64,000 bases of DNA from Labia minor (taxonomy: Eukaryota > Arthropoda > Insecta > Dermaptera > Spongiphoridae), in assembly GCA_963082975.1 (NCBI GenBank), contig OY720344.1:72940546-73004545 (forward strand), written 5' to 3'. A program made the translations under genes and the position numbers. Positions 21,116 through 32,510 of this stretch are shown in pieces. How positions within the stretch are numbered: the stretch's first letter is position 1; every line of letters starts with the position of its first letter. Under the pieces are notes generated by a model that was not told the DNA's origin, ran no database searches, and saw only the letters and a program-made list of their open reading frames with translations.

Positions 21116-22460
21116 GATTAACAATTACAGTTATTATAGTTATAGTTCATCTATGCCAATGATGATTGTAGGTGGCCTTAAAACAAAGTTATGACATTGG
21201 AAGTTGTTGGAAAGAGCATTATCAACAGTTTACAATTTATTTATTTAAAAAAAAAACAAACAAATCTCTAACTTTTAGGCATCTTTCGCAGGGTACCGCC
21301 TAACAAGTCGGTTGTCTCGCTTTGCCTCTCAACCATTATCTTGATTTTCTTGATCGGAGGCCGCTACTTTTTATTTTAAGTAGCTTTCCAAAGTTTTCAC
21401 GTAGGATCATTTTTATATCTCTTTCGCAGCTAAAGAGAAATTCCCTTTCAAGGCACAGTTCTTGATCCCGGGACTACGAGGATTAAAGTTAGGTATGTTG
21501 ACCTCTAGTCTTAATTATTTATCAAAAGCTTTTTTTTAATAGCCAATTACTTTAATCATTTCACCTAAATTTATTCTATATTTCCCTTCTTTACTTTGTA
21601 GTTCTCTTTTTTCTAGGCATTCCTGATTTTTTTGTTTTTTATTTTGATTATTAATTATTAAAAAATGTTCAAATTTATATACCTATAAATTTAGAATTTT
21701 TTTAATAAAATGTAATTTCATTGATAAAATTAAATTGTTTTTGCCAACGATATATAATGGAATATATTATAAATGAGATGTAGGCATTTAATTCATTTGA
21801 AATTAATAAAAAGATATTATTTCTATATCGATATTTATATTTATATTTCTAATTGATTTTTATCTTTATTAAATTATATAATTGTAAAATGATGAGTAAG
21901 GTAGTTGTGTTTAAGAGGCAAGGAAAGATGATAGGAGACGTGGTTGATAGTAGAAAAGGTGGGGGGGTTATGTTGAAGGGGGTTAAAGAGAGGTGAATTA
22001 GTAGAAGCGAGATAAGTTGGCGTCAAGCGACAAATCGCATTAGTGGATAGCTGGCTCCCTCACCGCTGGCTGGCTGGGCTGCCAAGTTCAGTCGATTTGA
22101 TTAAAGATCGTTTCGACAGTACGAGCTATCTATCTATCTTCCTTTAAGGAAATTAGCCGAATAGTTTAAATAGTCAAGGGGGAAAAAATCAACTGATTGT
22201 GAAAAAGAAAAATCTTGTTTAAATGATTTTTATCATTAACATTTTTAAATTATATACTGTCGATAATTAAGGTAATAAACAAATATTTAAATAGAAAAAA
22301 ATATTAACTCAAAATACTGTGATATATGAAACTAAATCTAAAGAAGGAGAAGGAAGTAGTAATGAATAGAACCTGAGTTGGAGAAGAGTGAAGGGGGTGT
22401 AAGTGTGGGTAAAGTTGATATTAGAAGGGAGAAAAAAAAATTATAAATATTGCTATAAAC
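21116..22460. other. Unassigned stretch with two GC-richer patches
   Basis: GC-richer, apparently single-copy patches occur at about 21280-21510 and 21890-22150. The second is purine-rich up to about 22000, then carries GCTGGCTGGCTGGGCTGCC near 22063. Neither gives a convincing reading frame. They may be regulatory or untranslated host sequence. Confidence 0.35.
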
Positions 22461-22465
22461 TAGAC

Positions 22466-22625
22466 TTTTCAGTGGTTTAGTGGTTAGCACGACAGTCTAC
22501 CACACTGAAGACTCGAGTTCGGGCGTATGGAAATTCAATAGCTAATAATTTCTCTTTAAAGCTCTAGGTGATCCTCAGGGTCTATCCTCAAATAATATTT
22601 GTTATAAACTTATTATTATGAGGAG
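22466..22625 (+). mobile_element. tRNA-derived SINE-like element
   Basis: An RNA polymerase III A box TGGTTTAGTGG is followed by TTAGCACGACAG and, about 37 bases on, a diverged B box GAGTTCGGGCG, the usual layout of a tRNA-type promoter. It is not a folding tRNA: the anticodon arm is abnormal and the sequence runs on for about 90 AT-rich bases. Only this copy was noticed in the window. Confidence 0.55.
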
Positions 22626-23337
22626 ACCTTTTCTTATCCATACCTATTTTCAATAACTTAATTTAAGTCCGGTAGCTCCTTCTCTCTCTCTCTCTCTCGA
22701 TACATTCACTCTAATAACATTAGGTTATTGGTTTATACTTATGAATTCTGATAGAATAATTCTTCACTAGTATAAGATAAGATAGTATTTGGAAGTTCGG
22801 TATTCATAAAATTAAAAAATAAATATTTGGGAATGACAGTGGCACAGCAAATATAAAAAAGAATATAAGAAATAAAAAGAAGTTAATTTTAATTTTAAAT
22901 TAATTTAATAAATTAAACTAATTAGAATTAAAAATATTTAATATTCTATTACATAGGTTCTTAAACTTATGTACTCCACGGACCCCCACTTGAAAAAATT
23001 TTTTTTGACGGACCCCCATCACAACTTTAGGTACTTTACGTCATTTTATTAATTAATTTCTGGCTTACGATCTCATAAGGACAAGGATATATGATGAATA
23101 TTTCTAACAGTGATTGGTGAATAACGATTTTTTTGCATATTGTAGAACACATTTTATTAGAAATTATAATATTGAAGAAAGAAAATACAAACATTGTCAT
23201 AGCAACAAATCTCACAAATTATAATGGGTACTTACATTAAATTCATATAAATATTTTATAATTTTTTTCAGAAAATATTAAATAAGAAATATTTTAAAAA
23301 ATAACTGCATCTATCTCATTAAATATAACTTACATAT

Positions 23338-25197
23338 TTAATGAGATGTATGCAGTTGTTTTCTTGAAACAAGAATCTCAATATCTGGCTTAATATTGGA
23401 AACTTTTAATCTAAGATCCGGCTCTACATTTAATTTGTTTCTATATTTAGACTTAATATAAAATAGTACCGAAAAAGCTTGTTCGCATAAATATGTTGTG
23501 CAGAATGGAATCAAGTGTTGAAGTGCTTTATTTGCAAGCGCAGGATAATCTGACCTGAGAAGTAACCAAAAGTTGCTCAATTCAGTTTTGTTAAATTTTA
23601 GTTTATAAGTTGTATCACATGATAATTCCACGAGAATATCTTGTTCAGGTGCAGATAAATGTTTAGTATTTGTAATTTCCATATTAAATGGATCTCTGAT
23701 CCAGTTATTGCAAGGATCAGGAGTAGAAAAATACTTCCTGAAGTTGCTTTTCAAAGTAATTAAATGTTCAACAAATAATTGACGCGTTTGATTAAGCAAT
23801 TTTTCACTGGAGCTTTCTATGAAATCATTGAGAGTTGGAAAAGACTCATATACACCGTTCTGGATGCGTTTCGACCACAAGTCGATTTTTTTAATCATTG
23901 CTTCTATTTTATCTTCAACTTTAAATATATTTACAACAGTACCTTGCAGGCTCAAATTAAGTTCGTTCAATTTTGTAAAAATATCAGTCAAGTAAGCCAC
24001 CTTAGCTAACCAGATAAAATCATTGAAACATTCGGTCAGTTCAAAATGCGCATCTATTAAAAACAATCGTATTTCATCTCGAAGCTCAAAAAGGCGAATG
24101 AGTACTTTCCCGCGGGACAACCAACGTACATCTGTATGTAATAATAAATGTGTATGTTGACTACCCATTTCCTCACACAAAATTTTAAAAACTCTGGAAT
24201 TAAGTGGACGAGCCTTAATGAAATTGACAATTTTAACTACTTCGTCTAATGTTCTTTTCAAATCTGGTGACATATTTTTGGCTGCTAATGATTCTCTGTG
24301 AATGCAGCAATGATTCCAAACAACCTGAGGCGCAACATTTTTAATAAGAGCAATCAATCCAGTTCTTGTACCTGACATTGCACGAGCACCATCAGTGCAA
24401 ATTCCAACACATTTTGGCCACTCTATTTCATTTTCGGTTATAAAATTATTCAAACTGTTAAATATGTCATTAGCTGTCGTTCGTGAAGGTAGTGAATCAC
24501 AAAACAATACATCTTCTTGTATTTGATTTTCAAACTCATATCTAATGAAAGCTAACAAATTGGCATTATTAGTGACATCAGTACTTTCATCCAATTGTAA
24601 TGAGTAATAGTGACTTTTGCGCACTCTCGATATTAATTCTTCTTTTATATTACATGACATGTCTTCAATCCTATTCTTAACCGTATCATTTGATAATGAA
24701 ATCAAATTTATATCGTTTGCTGCTTTAGTTCCTAACATTATATTTGTAATTACTTTTGTAGCAGGAAGAATTAATTGCTCTGCTATATTATGCGGCTTTC
24801 CTGCTTTAGCAATAAGTAGAGCTACTTCATATGATGCCATTACTGCTTTCTTACTCATACCACCAGATCCCGTCTTTACCATCAATTTCTGACTTGAATT
24901 AAGTTCTTCTTTTTTCATTTTAAAAAATTCGATAGACTTACTAACATGCTCGCTGTGCTTTGTTTGTAAATGACGTCTGAGATTAGCAGGTTTCATACTT
25001 TCATTGGATAAACTTTCCTGACATAGAACGCAGACTGGTCTTTCCACATCATTGTTGCAAATATAAGTAAATCCAAATGATAAATAATCATCCGAATATT
25101 TTCTAGTTTTGCGTTTCTTGGTAGAGTTTGCTGTTGATGCCTCATCATCTGATTCTTTCCGTTTCTGTGTTGAACCAGTTTGTAGCCAACGATCCAT
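23338..25197 (-). CDS. hAT transposase, Buster/ZBED5-like (second copy)
   Basis: An intact 619-codon frame, the near-identical partner of the gene at 7427-9286. It keeps the BED finger (C56, C59, H76, H81), the catalytic D203, D269 and E572, the CCIH motif and W359. Its two differences, R219 and F326, lie outside these motifs; S219R falls shortly after the LDESTD motif in a region whose effect cannot be judged from sequence. The start ATG at 25197 has the same context as in copy 1. Two intact genes within 20 kb suggest a currently or very recently autonomous family. Confidence 0.93.
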   Translation of the reverse strand: MDRWLQTGSTQKRKESDDEASTANSTKKRKTRKYSDDYLSFGFTYICNNDVERPVCVLCQESLSNESMKPANLRRHLQTKHSEHVSKSIEFFKMKKEELNSSQKLMVKTGSGGMSKKAVMASYEVALLIAKAGKPHNIAEQLILPATKVITNIMLGTKAANDINLISLSNDTVKNRIEDMSCNIKEELISRVRKSHYYSLQLDESTDVTNNANLLAFIRYEFENQIQEDVLFCDSLPSRTTANDIFNSLNNFITENEIEWPKCVGICTDGARAMSGTRTGLIALIKNVAPQVVWNHCCIHRESLAAKNMSPDLKRTLDEVVKIVNFIKARPLNSRVFKILCEEMGSQHTHLLLHTDVRWLSRGKVLIRLFELRDEIRLFLIDAHFELTECFNDFIWLAKVAYLTDIFTKLNELNLSLQGTVVNIFKVEDKIEAMIKKIDLWSKRIQNGVYESFPTLNDFIESSSEKLLNQTRQLFVEHLITLKSNFRKYFSTPDPCNNWIRDPFNMEITNTKHLSAPEQDILVELSCDTTYKLKFNKTELSNFWLLLRSDYPALANKALQHLIPFCTTYLCEQAFSVLFYIKSKYRNKLNVEPDLRLKVSNIKPDIEILVSRKQLHTSH

Positions 25198-25670
25198 TTT
25201 ATGGAGTAATTTATTAACATTGAACTACAATAATATAAATATAATATAAATATAATATAAATATAACGAATTATTATTTACTAGCTATGTTTTAATATGA
25301 TTTTAAATGAATGTTTTAATATCATTTTAAATGAATGTTTTAAATCATTTTAATAAATGTTTTAAATCATTTTAAATAAATGATTTAATATCATTTTAAA
25401 TGAATATTAATTTATATAATAAATATATTTCGTAATTTGATTCTAAAATATTATTAATTTCGTAATTTGATTCTAAAATATTATTAAAATAAATATTTTT
25501 TATTCATAAAACTAACTTATACTTACTCTCAAAAACAGCCTTTCTGGGAAATTGCAAAATGTGTTTAGTGTTTTTATAAAATAATGATCATGCAAATTAC
25601 ACTAAAAATTAAAAAAAATTATTAGCTATAATAAACTATTATTAGCTATAATTTAATTATAATTAATTAA

Positions 25671-25780
25671 ATTAATAAAAATAATTTAAAGATACAACTC
25701 GTTGAGAAATGAACTTATAATTAACATTAATAAAAATAATTTAAAGATACAACTCGTTGAGAAATGAACTTATAATTAAC
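25671..25780. repeat. 55-bp tandem duplication in hAT copy 2
   Basis: Two adjacent identical 55-bp units (25671-25725 and 25726-25780). Copy 1 has a single unit near 6865-6920, so the duplication arose after the copies separated. Confidence 0.85.
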
Positions 25781-26256
25781 ATTTGCTTTAAAACTGTTTA
25801 AAACCCCAGAGTGGACGCTGACAATTTGGGTTTTTCCGGGTAAGACTGTCCCCTCCCCTGGTTTTCCCCAATAACAAAGTGAAAGAAAATTCCCTTATAT
25901 GCCTCCCCTTCCGAGCCCCTAAGAGGGGTTATTTTAAAGGAACAATCGAAAAATGATTTTAAATGAATGAATGGATGAAAATTCAAATTTTATATATAGT
26001 TTTTTATATATGTTTATTTATTCACAAAAAATTAATTGACATAATTATCAATTTAATAAAATAAAATAGTATTATTAATAGTATTAAATTATAGCCGTAA
26101 TTCTCTAGGAGGATATAGTTAAACAATGAACTTTAAATATTTATATATGTATATATTTTTACGATGATTTTTTTCCGAGGACCGCGGACCCCCAGTAAAG
26201 GCTTCGCGGACCCCCAGGGGTCCGCGGACCACAGTTTAAGAACCACTGTTCTATTA

Positions 26257-28539
26257 ACATCTAAAATAGGTTATGTTATAGTTTATAGTGTCATGTAAGG
26301 GAGTATGAATAATAATTAATATATAATGATGTAGAAGACTTTAAATTCTTTGTTAAAATATTTTTTAACTATTCATCTAATTTGGAAACAAATTTACATC
26401 AAACCTAAAAATTACAAGAGAAATAATAAAACTAATAGTAAATCTAATATAAATGAAAAAAAATCTTAATTAATGATTTAAGATAATATAATAAAAACAC
26501 AATTTAAAAATTTACAATTGCAATTTACAAGTACAACCAGGTGACCTTTAAGAAGTGTTTAGGCATAATAACTATAATTAAAAATGAGTTATTAATTTTT
26601 TAATAAATTCTCAAATGCAAAAAAGAGTTCCTGAAATAGTAGAAAGAAAATACCATTTATTTCATTGTTAAATTGCCTATTTGAAAAGAATTTCTGAAAT
26701 TCCACTGGTCCTTTCTTATAAAATATGTTAAGATTTACTTGAAAATAGAAATATTTTATAGAAATCGAATTTAAATAATATCATTTTAATTATTTAGTTC
26801 AGACACTAGCAATACTTTGTGAGTTAAAATTAACTAAATTTCAATTTTGTGAAGAGTTTTTGGGATAGTTGGTTTCAAATTTCAAAATATTCTTTTAGTA
26901 TTATAATAATGATATAAATTTTATTGAGAAAGGAATTAAAGATAATAATAATGGGATTAATATAATTTTAAATATAAAACATAAAAATTAATTTATTCAT
27001 GGTAATAAATATATTTTTGAAATTATTACTATTTAGTAACACTATTTATTACGACTAGACGTGCAACTGCAAATTCATTAATTTCGTGCATTTTCATACC
27101 CAAGTTTAGATTTCACTTTAATTTTTAAATATATATTATCAGAAATATTATGAGTCACATAAAATTACAATCACATGGTTGCCCAGAACTGATTTATTAT
27201 GGTGGAATAAAGATGATATCAAATAAAGATTATTATAAAAAAATTAATAATATATATATATATATATATAAATCCATATTTAATTAGATAAACCAAACTT
27301 AAAGATAATTACACAAAAGCTTAAATTCTTGATGAATCCAAAAAACATCTCTACTCTTAGAGAAATATTGACTTAAGAATACAATAAGGGCTTAGAGAAT
27401 ATAATACGGATTAAGACTTCGAAGAATAGAACAAATTACACAGGTATTTTGGTTGAATTAAGAAAGGAACAATTAGTATTTCAAATGATTAATGAAGAAA
27501 TCAGAAAATGAAAGTATATTTAAGTATATAATTTATATATATTATAAAGAAATTATTATGAGCTTAAAGGAATAAAGATTAATTAGGAAAGATCATTAGA
27601 GATTTTGGATATGATTGAGTATTATATTTATATAAGAGTAAGAGAATTGATTATAATAATAAATACCAAATTTTCGACATTAGAAATTTTTAATTTTTAA
27701 TGAAGATTCTTTATGGTAATTAGAAGTATAAAATGGTTGCGATAATTTTATTTTTATTATACTAACAATAACTAATTAACTTATTCAACTTATTTAAATA
27801 GTAAAAACGTATTTATTTAATTAATATCTGTTTTTTGTTTTTGTGCCTTATGAAATAAATAAAATCATCCATAAACCATACATTTTCTTTATTTATTCTT
27901 ATGTAAATTATTATTATTTTTTTTTTTTTTTTTTTTTATAAGTTAGTAAATCAAAATCAATCAACCCGTGAATATTTCAACTTTAAACGTTACTTCATAA
28001 ATATAAATAATGGCAGCATGTGGATACTAAGAAAATGTTTCCTTTTTATCGATAGTAATTTTTTTTTTCTTAAACATTTATTCACAACTCCCTTGACAGC
28101 AACAAATAATTCGCTTGCCATGTAACTTTTTTTTTCTCCCATAAGACAAATAAGATTAACAAAATGAAAACTGAACAATTCTCAATGAGACCAAAAGGCG
28201 ATTGATTCGATGGGAAATTTCACAAGTGAATCCCCAACTCCAGAGTGGAGATTAAGATACCTCGATCGGTTTATTGATTTTCGATTTTCCACTTGAATTT
28301 AATTTAATTACATATTTATCCATTAAAGCTGAGTAATTTAATACTAAATTGATTTATATTATTGTTTATGAAGTTATTTTTAAATAAAAAAACAGAGAGA
28401 GCCAATATGTTTTATGTGAATATAATCAAATTTTATAGAAGAAAAGATCGTGACGTCACTGGTGGGAAAGAAGCCAGCATGATTATCAATTAATGATTAT
28501 AAAACTATTTGTTTTTGGAAAAATTTCTGACTTTTTTCC
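26257..28539. other. AT-rich stretch, nothing assigned
   Basis: No coding frame, RNA or element boundary recognised. Contains a TA run near 27250-27270 and a T run near 27918-27937. Confidence 0.45.
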
Positions 28540-28547
28540 AATTTCAA

Positions 28548-28730
28548 GGCATTTCCACTAAACTGTTATTTAATTGGGTCTTAAAAATTATAAAATGAGC
28601 CCCAATTTTTGAAGAAATTAATTACCCTTCCTATCTTAGCAACGTTTCATTGCCATCATATTGCGATTTTACTGGATGTAATTATAAACAATGATTTTTC
28701 CTATGCAAATAGATGTTTTATATCTTTCAT
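28548..28730 (+). repeat. Interspersed repeat I, copy 1
   Basis: The segment from TATCTTAGCAACGTTTC through TTGCGATTTTACTGGATG to GTAATTAT is related to 62200-62275 in the same orientation, with scattered mismatches and indels. Ends are not defined; the class is unknown. Confidence 0.55.
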
Positions 28731-29827
28731 TTATGTTTATCATTAAAGAACTGCCATCTAGAGTTTACAATTCTAACTACATATATTCCTTCATTTTAGA
28801 GATCATGTAACTCCTAATAAAGAAGTTTTTTTGTGGATCATATGTACCTGCAAAAATACTTTTGAAAATTTTAACTTTGATAATCACTCCTAAAATACTC
28901 AAAGTGAAAAATTAATTGTACATTGAAAACACACACAGAACAATTATAAATAATAAATCTTAATATTAATTAATCAAAGTGAATTTTCGGTCATGATTAA
29001 TACAATAATTAAATTTAAATGTAAATTTAATGTAAATATAAATTCACGTTGGAAAATATCTTTAATTAATTCGATTCGAGTAAGAAAGAAATTAAATTAA
29101 TGGATTGCTGTTGGACTCCAAAAAAAGGTTAAGTAGAGTAGTTAAAGATGAAAGCTTTGTTTCAGCATTATCTAAAAGGCATTGTTTTATTTAGGCTCTT
29201 ATGACAAAATGAGCTTATGGTCCCTAAAATTATTTTATTCGTTCCTTGTAACAATTTCCAAATCTGGTCCTTAAAAATTTGTTTAACATATATCATAAGT
29301 TGTATTCAATATAAATTTAATTCATATAATATTCTTTATAATAATCTTTATTTATAGGTTAATCAATGTTTAGATTTTTCATAAAAATTATTAAATATTT
29401 CTGAAAAATTTATTTATTTAATATAAATAATATTAAAATAAATAAAAACCCTAAAAACTGTAGACATGATTTTTTATGAAATTTACATGTTAGGGGGTTT
29501 GAGGTAAAGAATCGGTCTGTATTAATCCCATTTTAAGGAAAAATAATTTTAAAAAGTTTTTTTTTTTACTTAAAATAAATAATCAAGTGTCAATAAAAAT
29601 CCATGTACAAACTTGCAGCTTTCAAGATGAATTATAAATATTATTATTATTTAATAATTTTATATTCATAGATGATATAAAAATAATCTATTTCTTTAAT
29701 TGATATTTTATTTAAAATGCTAGATAATTGAAGAACATCTTATTTCAATTAAAATATTTAATAAATATGTTCTAATAATAATAAATTAATTTAAAAAAAA
29801 TACGGTATAATAAATTAAGTAAATTAG
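28731..29827. other. AT-rich stretch, nothing assigned
   Basis: No recognisable feature up to the Helentron-like copy. Confidence 0.45.
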
Positions 29828-30458
29828 CTGGAGTGTCTCCACTCGACTATCTCGCAATTTGAATTGGATTAAATAACATAATATATTATATATAAATTAA
29901 ATTTAATTAATTATAAATTATAAATAATAAATATTAAACCAGCGCATGTTTGGCTTTTTGTTGATGGCACCACGTCACATGTTGGCGCGTGAGAATTGCA
30001 GTGTTAAAAAATTAATTCTGGTAATTTCAGCGAATCAATCAAGCTGAAATTCTATATATAGCAGTTTTATACAATCTTTAATCATGTGAAAAATTATCAA
30101 ACATATATCTTTATTTTTACGGTCACTTTAGAGGAAAAAAAATCAAAACGTTGTAGGTAATGACCCTCTTCCGGTTGAGCTACATTTCTCAAAAGTTGAT
30201 AGAAAACTACGAATTTTGAATAATGCTCATGTACCAAATTTCATCATTCTAGCTCAAACCGTTTTTGCGTAATCTTGTCTACATACACACACACACACAC
30301 ACACATACATACACACACACATACACACACACACACACACAGAGACATTTTTCTCAACCTTAGTGAAAATGATTCAGGAACCTTCAAAACGTATAAAAAC
30401 ATCAAAATCTCAACATCGAAAATTTTCGTGATCGCAATACTATCTCTGGCGAGATAGT
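29828..30458 (+). mobile_element. Helentron-like element family A, full copy (A2)
   Basis: The 5' end forms a small hairpin TGGAG-tgt-CTCCA, followed by ACTATCTCGC. The 3' end is a hairpin ACTATCTC-tggc-GAGATAGT followed by A residues; its last bases pair with the subterminal ACTATCTCGC of the 5' end. A CA microsatellite (30284-30340) lies in the 3' half. This layout (subterminal inverted repeat, internal microsatellite, 3' stem-loop) matches Helentron-derived non-autonomous elements of the DINE-1/HINE kind. No protein is encoded. Confidence 0.8.
30284..30340. repeat. CA microsatellite within family A copy A2
   Basis: CA dinucleotides with interspersed TA steps. The translated Cys/Val or Thr/His frames are artefacts of the repeat. 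Confidence 0.95.
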
Positions 30459-30468
30459 AAAAAATGAA

Positions 30469-30566
30469 AACCACATATTGATATTTGTTATTGTAAATTT
30501 ATTCAAAAAATACAAAAATATACACAACGTTTCGATTGTAGAAGTAGCAAATATCAATATGTGGTT
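30469..30566. repeat. 19-bp perfect inverted repeat, 60-base loop
   Basis: AACCACATATTGATATTTG (30469-30487) is exactly complementary to 30548-30566. The loop ends in CAACGTTTCGATTGTAGAAG. The structure abuts the family A element. Confidence 0.8.
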
Positions 30567-30756
30567 TAATTTACAAAATTCCGTTATAAATAAAAACAAC
30601 CACCAAAGCTTTAATAATTTAATATAATTGAATTGATATTTGAATATTAGAATTTAAAATAAAAAGTGAAATATTACAATAATTTTTAAATTCTGAGCAA
30701 ATGTCAAATTATCGCCACCATGATCTAGTATGGTAACTAAACTATCTTTAATTAAT

Positions 30757-30925
30757 TAGCATCTCCTGGACACACCTTACCAATTAGCGGTTTTCTAAAG
30801 GAAGTCTGACATGCCCTGAGACCTACTGAATATACATAAAAAATTTCATAAGAATCGGTCAAGCCGTTTCGGAGGAGTATGATTTCAAAGTTTTGTGACA
30901 CGAGAATTTTATATATAAGATAATA
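30757..30925 (+). repeat. Non-LTR element 3'-end-like segment
   Basis: The stretch CATAAGAATCGGTCAAGCCG, TTTCGGAGGAGTATG and TGTGACACGAGAATTT, ending in a TA-rich tail, resembles a conserved 3' untranslated tail that I associate with arthropod LINE copies. No coding part of the element is attached. The class is assigned from memory of similar sequences and is tentative. Confidence 0.45.
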
Positions 30926-31904
30926 TCTAATATATATGAATATATAATATATCATATATATTATAAGGATGGTTCAATTCTATTTTGATTCCTAATAAAT
31001 AAAAAAAATAAAGAAATTTATTTTGTTATTAATCCACAAGAACAAAAAGAAAACAATAACCACTACAAGTATTTATACTTTAATATCGATGTGAAATACT
31101 TTTATTTATTTTTTATTATTTTCTTGATACGCTTTCGAGTCTCTGTGAGTTTATTAAATGAACTATTTTTATTTATTTTTTTTTAGGGGAGCGAGAGACT
31201 ATTAGGATTGACTCATTGTTATTTGTTCGGGCTAACTCTTTTATTAGAGCGCATAAACTGCCAAATGACAAAAAATAGGCTGGTGAAGCTTTAGGCTATG
31301 TCTCAGACGCAGCAATATTTTATTCCCCGCTCTAAGCTATTTTATCCTTTCGGTGTCAATGAAAATTACACTGATATATCATCTTATTTCGTTTTTTTAG
31401 AGGCCTTTTGAGTCGAACCTCGATCAATGTTCTTCTTTTGATGTTGTTCGAAAGAGAGGGGGTGTCAGATTTTTTTTTTCAGATCAGCTTTTAAACTTTT
31501 TAACTTAATATTTCAGAGAAGAGGAAGTTTTCAAAGAAATATTCAATAAAATTTACTAGTATAATTCAAATAAATTTTTTAATATTTTATTGAATTGAAT
31601 CTAATATATCCCTAATTTCAATATTTAGAATTATGCTTGTACATACATTGTGACATATAATATTATAGTACTATACAAAAGAATAGTTTATTAATTTTAT
31701 TTAAAAAAGTTGAATTTTAATTTAATATATACTCGTATAAATAAGAATCAACAACCTAAATATTTATTTAATATTGTGAAAGGGTTTTTCGGAAATTAAA
31801 AATATTTTATTACTCTCAAACTTTCTCAGTATAAAATACATTTTGAATTAAAAAAAAATAAGATTAATAAGGTAAGATTAATAATCTCTGCCTCTCTACA
31901 GAAC
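30926..31904. other. Unassigned stretch
   Basis: A less AT-rich patch at about 31190-31460 shows no continuing frame and no match within the window. The rest is AT-rich. Confidence 0.4.
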
Positions 31905-32189
31905 TCGAAAGTTTTTGGCCGCAGCAACCACATTTCTCCAAGTGTCCCTATCCTGAGTCACAAACATCCAGCCCAACCCTCTCCCATCTCTCACGTCCCT
32001 TTCTACATCGTCTAACCACCGCGACCTTGGTCTTCCAAGCGGACATTTCCCAATCGGTCTCCCCATCAATATATTTTTCGCCATTCTTTCCTCTCCCATT
32101 CTAGCCACGTGACCTACCCATCGCAACCTTCTCGAATTTTTAACCTTAAACTGGAGATGCATACAGGTCATGCAATTCCACTTTATGCA
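31905..32189 (-). pseudogene. LINE C-terminal fragment, best preserved
   Basis: The minus strand reads from about 32189 to 31905: remnants of LHDLY, then RRLRWVGHVARMGEERM, GRPIGKCPLGRPRSRWLDD, RDVRDGRGLGW and QDRDTWRN. This is the C-terminal tail of an endonuclease-reverse transcriptase LINE, downstream of the RT domain. It is open for 91 codons, but the polymerase and endonuclease are absent. The upstream continuation of the same copy lies at 32446-32510, beyond a 256-bp insertion. Confidence 0.85.
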
Positions 32190-32445
32190 TATGGTCTAGG
32201 TTTTTATTTTTATATAGCCTTTTCCTAGACAAAAAAAAATAATTAATTTACACTTTGAAATTGTAATATTAAAAATAGTTAATAGCGTAATGATGAAAAA
32301 AAACATTGTATATATAATTACGACCTTGGAGTCACCAATTAGCTATAAGAAAAAGACATGTAATCCCTTTTATATGTTATGGGAAAAACAACATATATTT
32401 GTATATTTGGCTAATAAACATACTTTTTTAAACTAAACTAAAAAA
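32190..32445 (+). mobile_element. Retroposon insertion splitting a LINE fragment
   Basis: A 256-bp insert begins TATGGTCTAGG and ends in an A tail. It is bordered by a 16-bp direct repeat (32174-32189 and 32446-32461; one mismatch). Removing the insert and one repeat restores continuous LINE sequence, which proves insertion. An A tail plus a long target duplication is the signature of target-primed reverse transcription. I see no clear polymerase III boxes, so SINE or processed RNA copy are both possible. Confidence 0.8.
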
Positions 32446-32510
32446 AATTCCTCTTTATGCAGTCCCCGCCGTTCCCCGGCGACCTCATCTTTCTTTGGCC
32501 CAAGTATAAT
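32446..32510 (-). pseudogene. LINE fragment, upstream part of the split copy
   Basis: Reads GPKKDEVAGERRG then LHKE on the minus strand, the segment just before LHDLY in the neighbouring fragment. Same copy as 31905-32189. Confidence 0.75.

Larger units (their letters stand above)
22952..26248 (-). mobile_element. Complete Buster-type hAT transposon, copy 2 (inverted)
   Basis: The 3297-bp element has the same ends as copy 1 in opposite orientation, flanked by a perfect 8-bp duplication TTCTATTA (22944-22951 and 26249-26256), again nnnTAnnn. It differs from copy 1 mainly by one fewer 30-bp repeat unit, a 55-bp tandem duplication (25671-25725 repeated at 25726-25780) and single-base changes; these explain the 26-bp size difference. 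It is an independent insertion, since its duplication differs from that of copy 1. Confidence 0.95.

Noticed and set aside
30244..30474. Open frames across CA repeats
   Set aside because: Cys/Val and Thr/His runs are translations of the microsatellite in the Helentron-like element; the same applies at 59866-60072.
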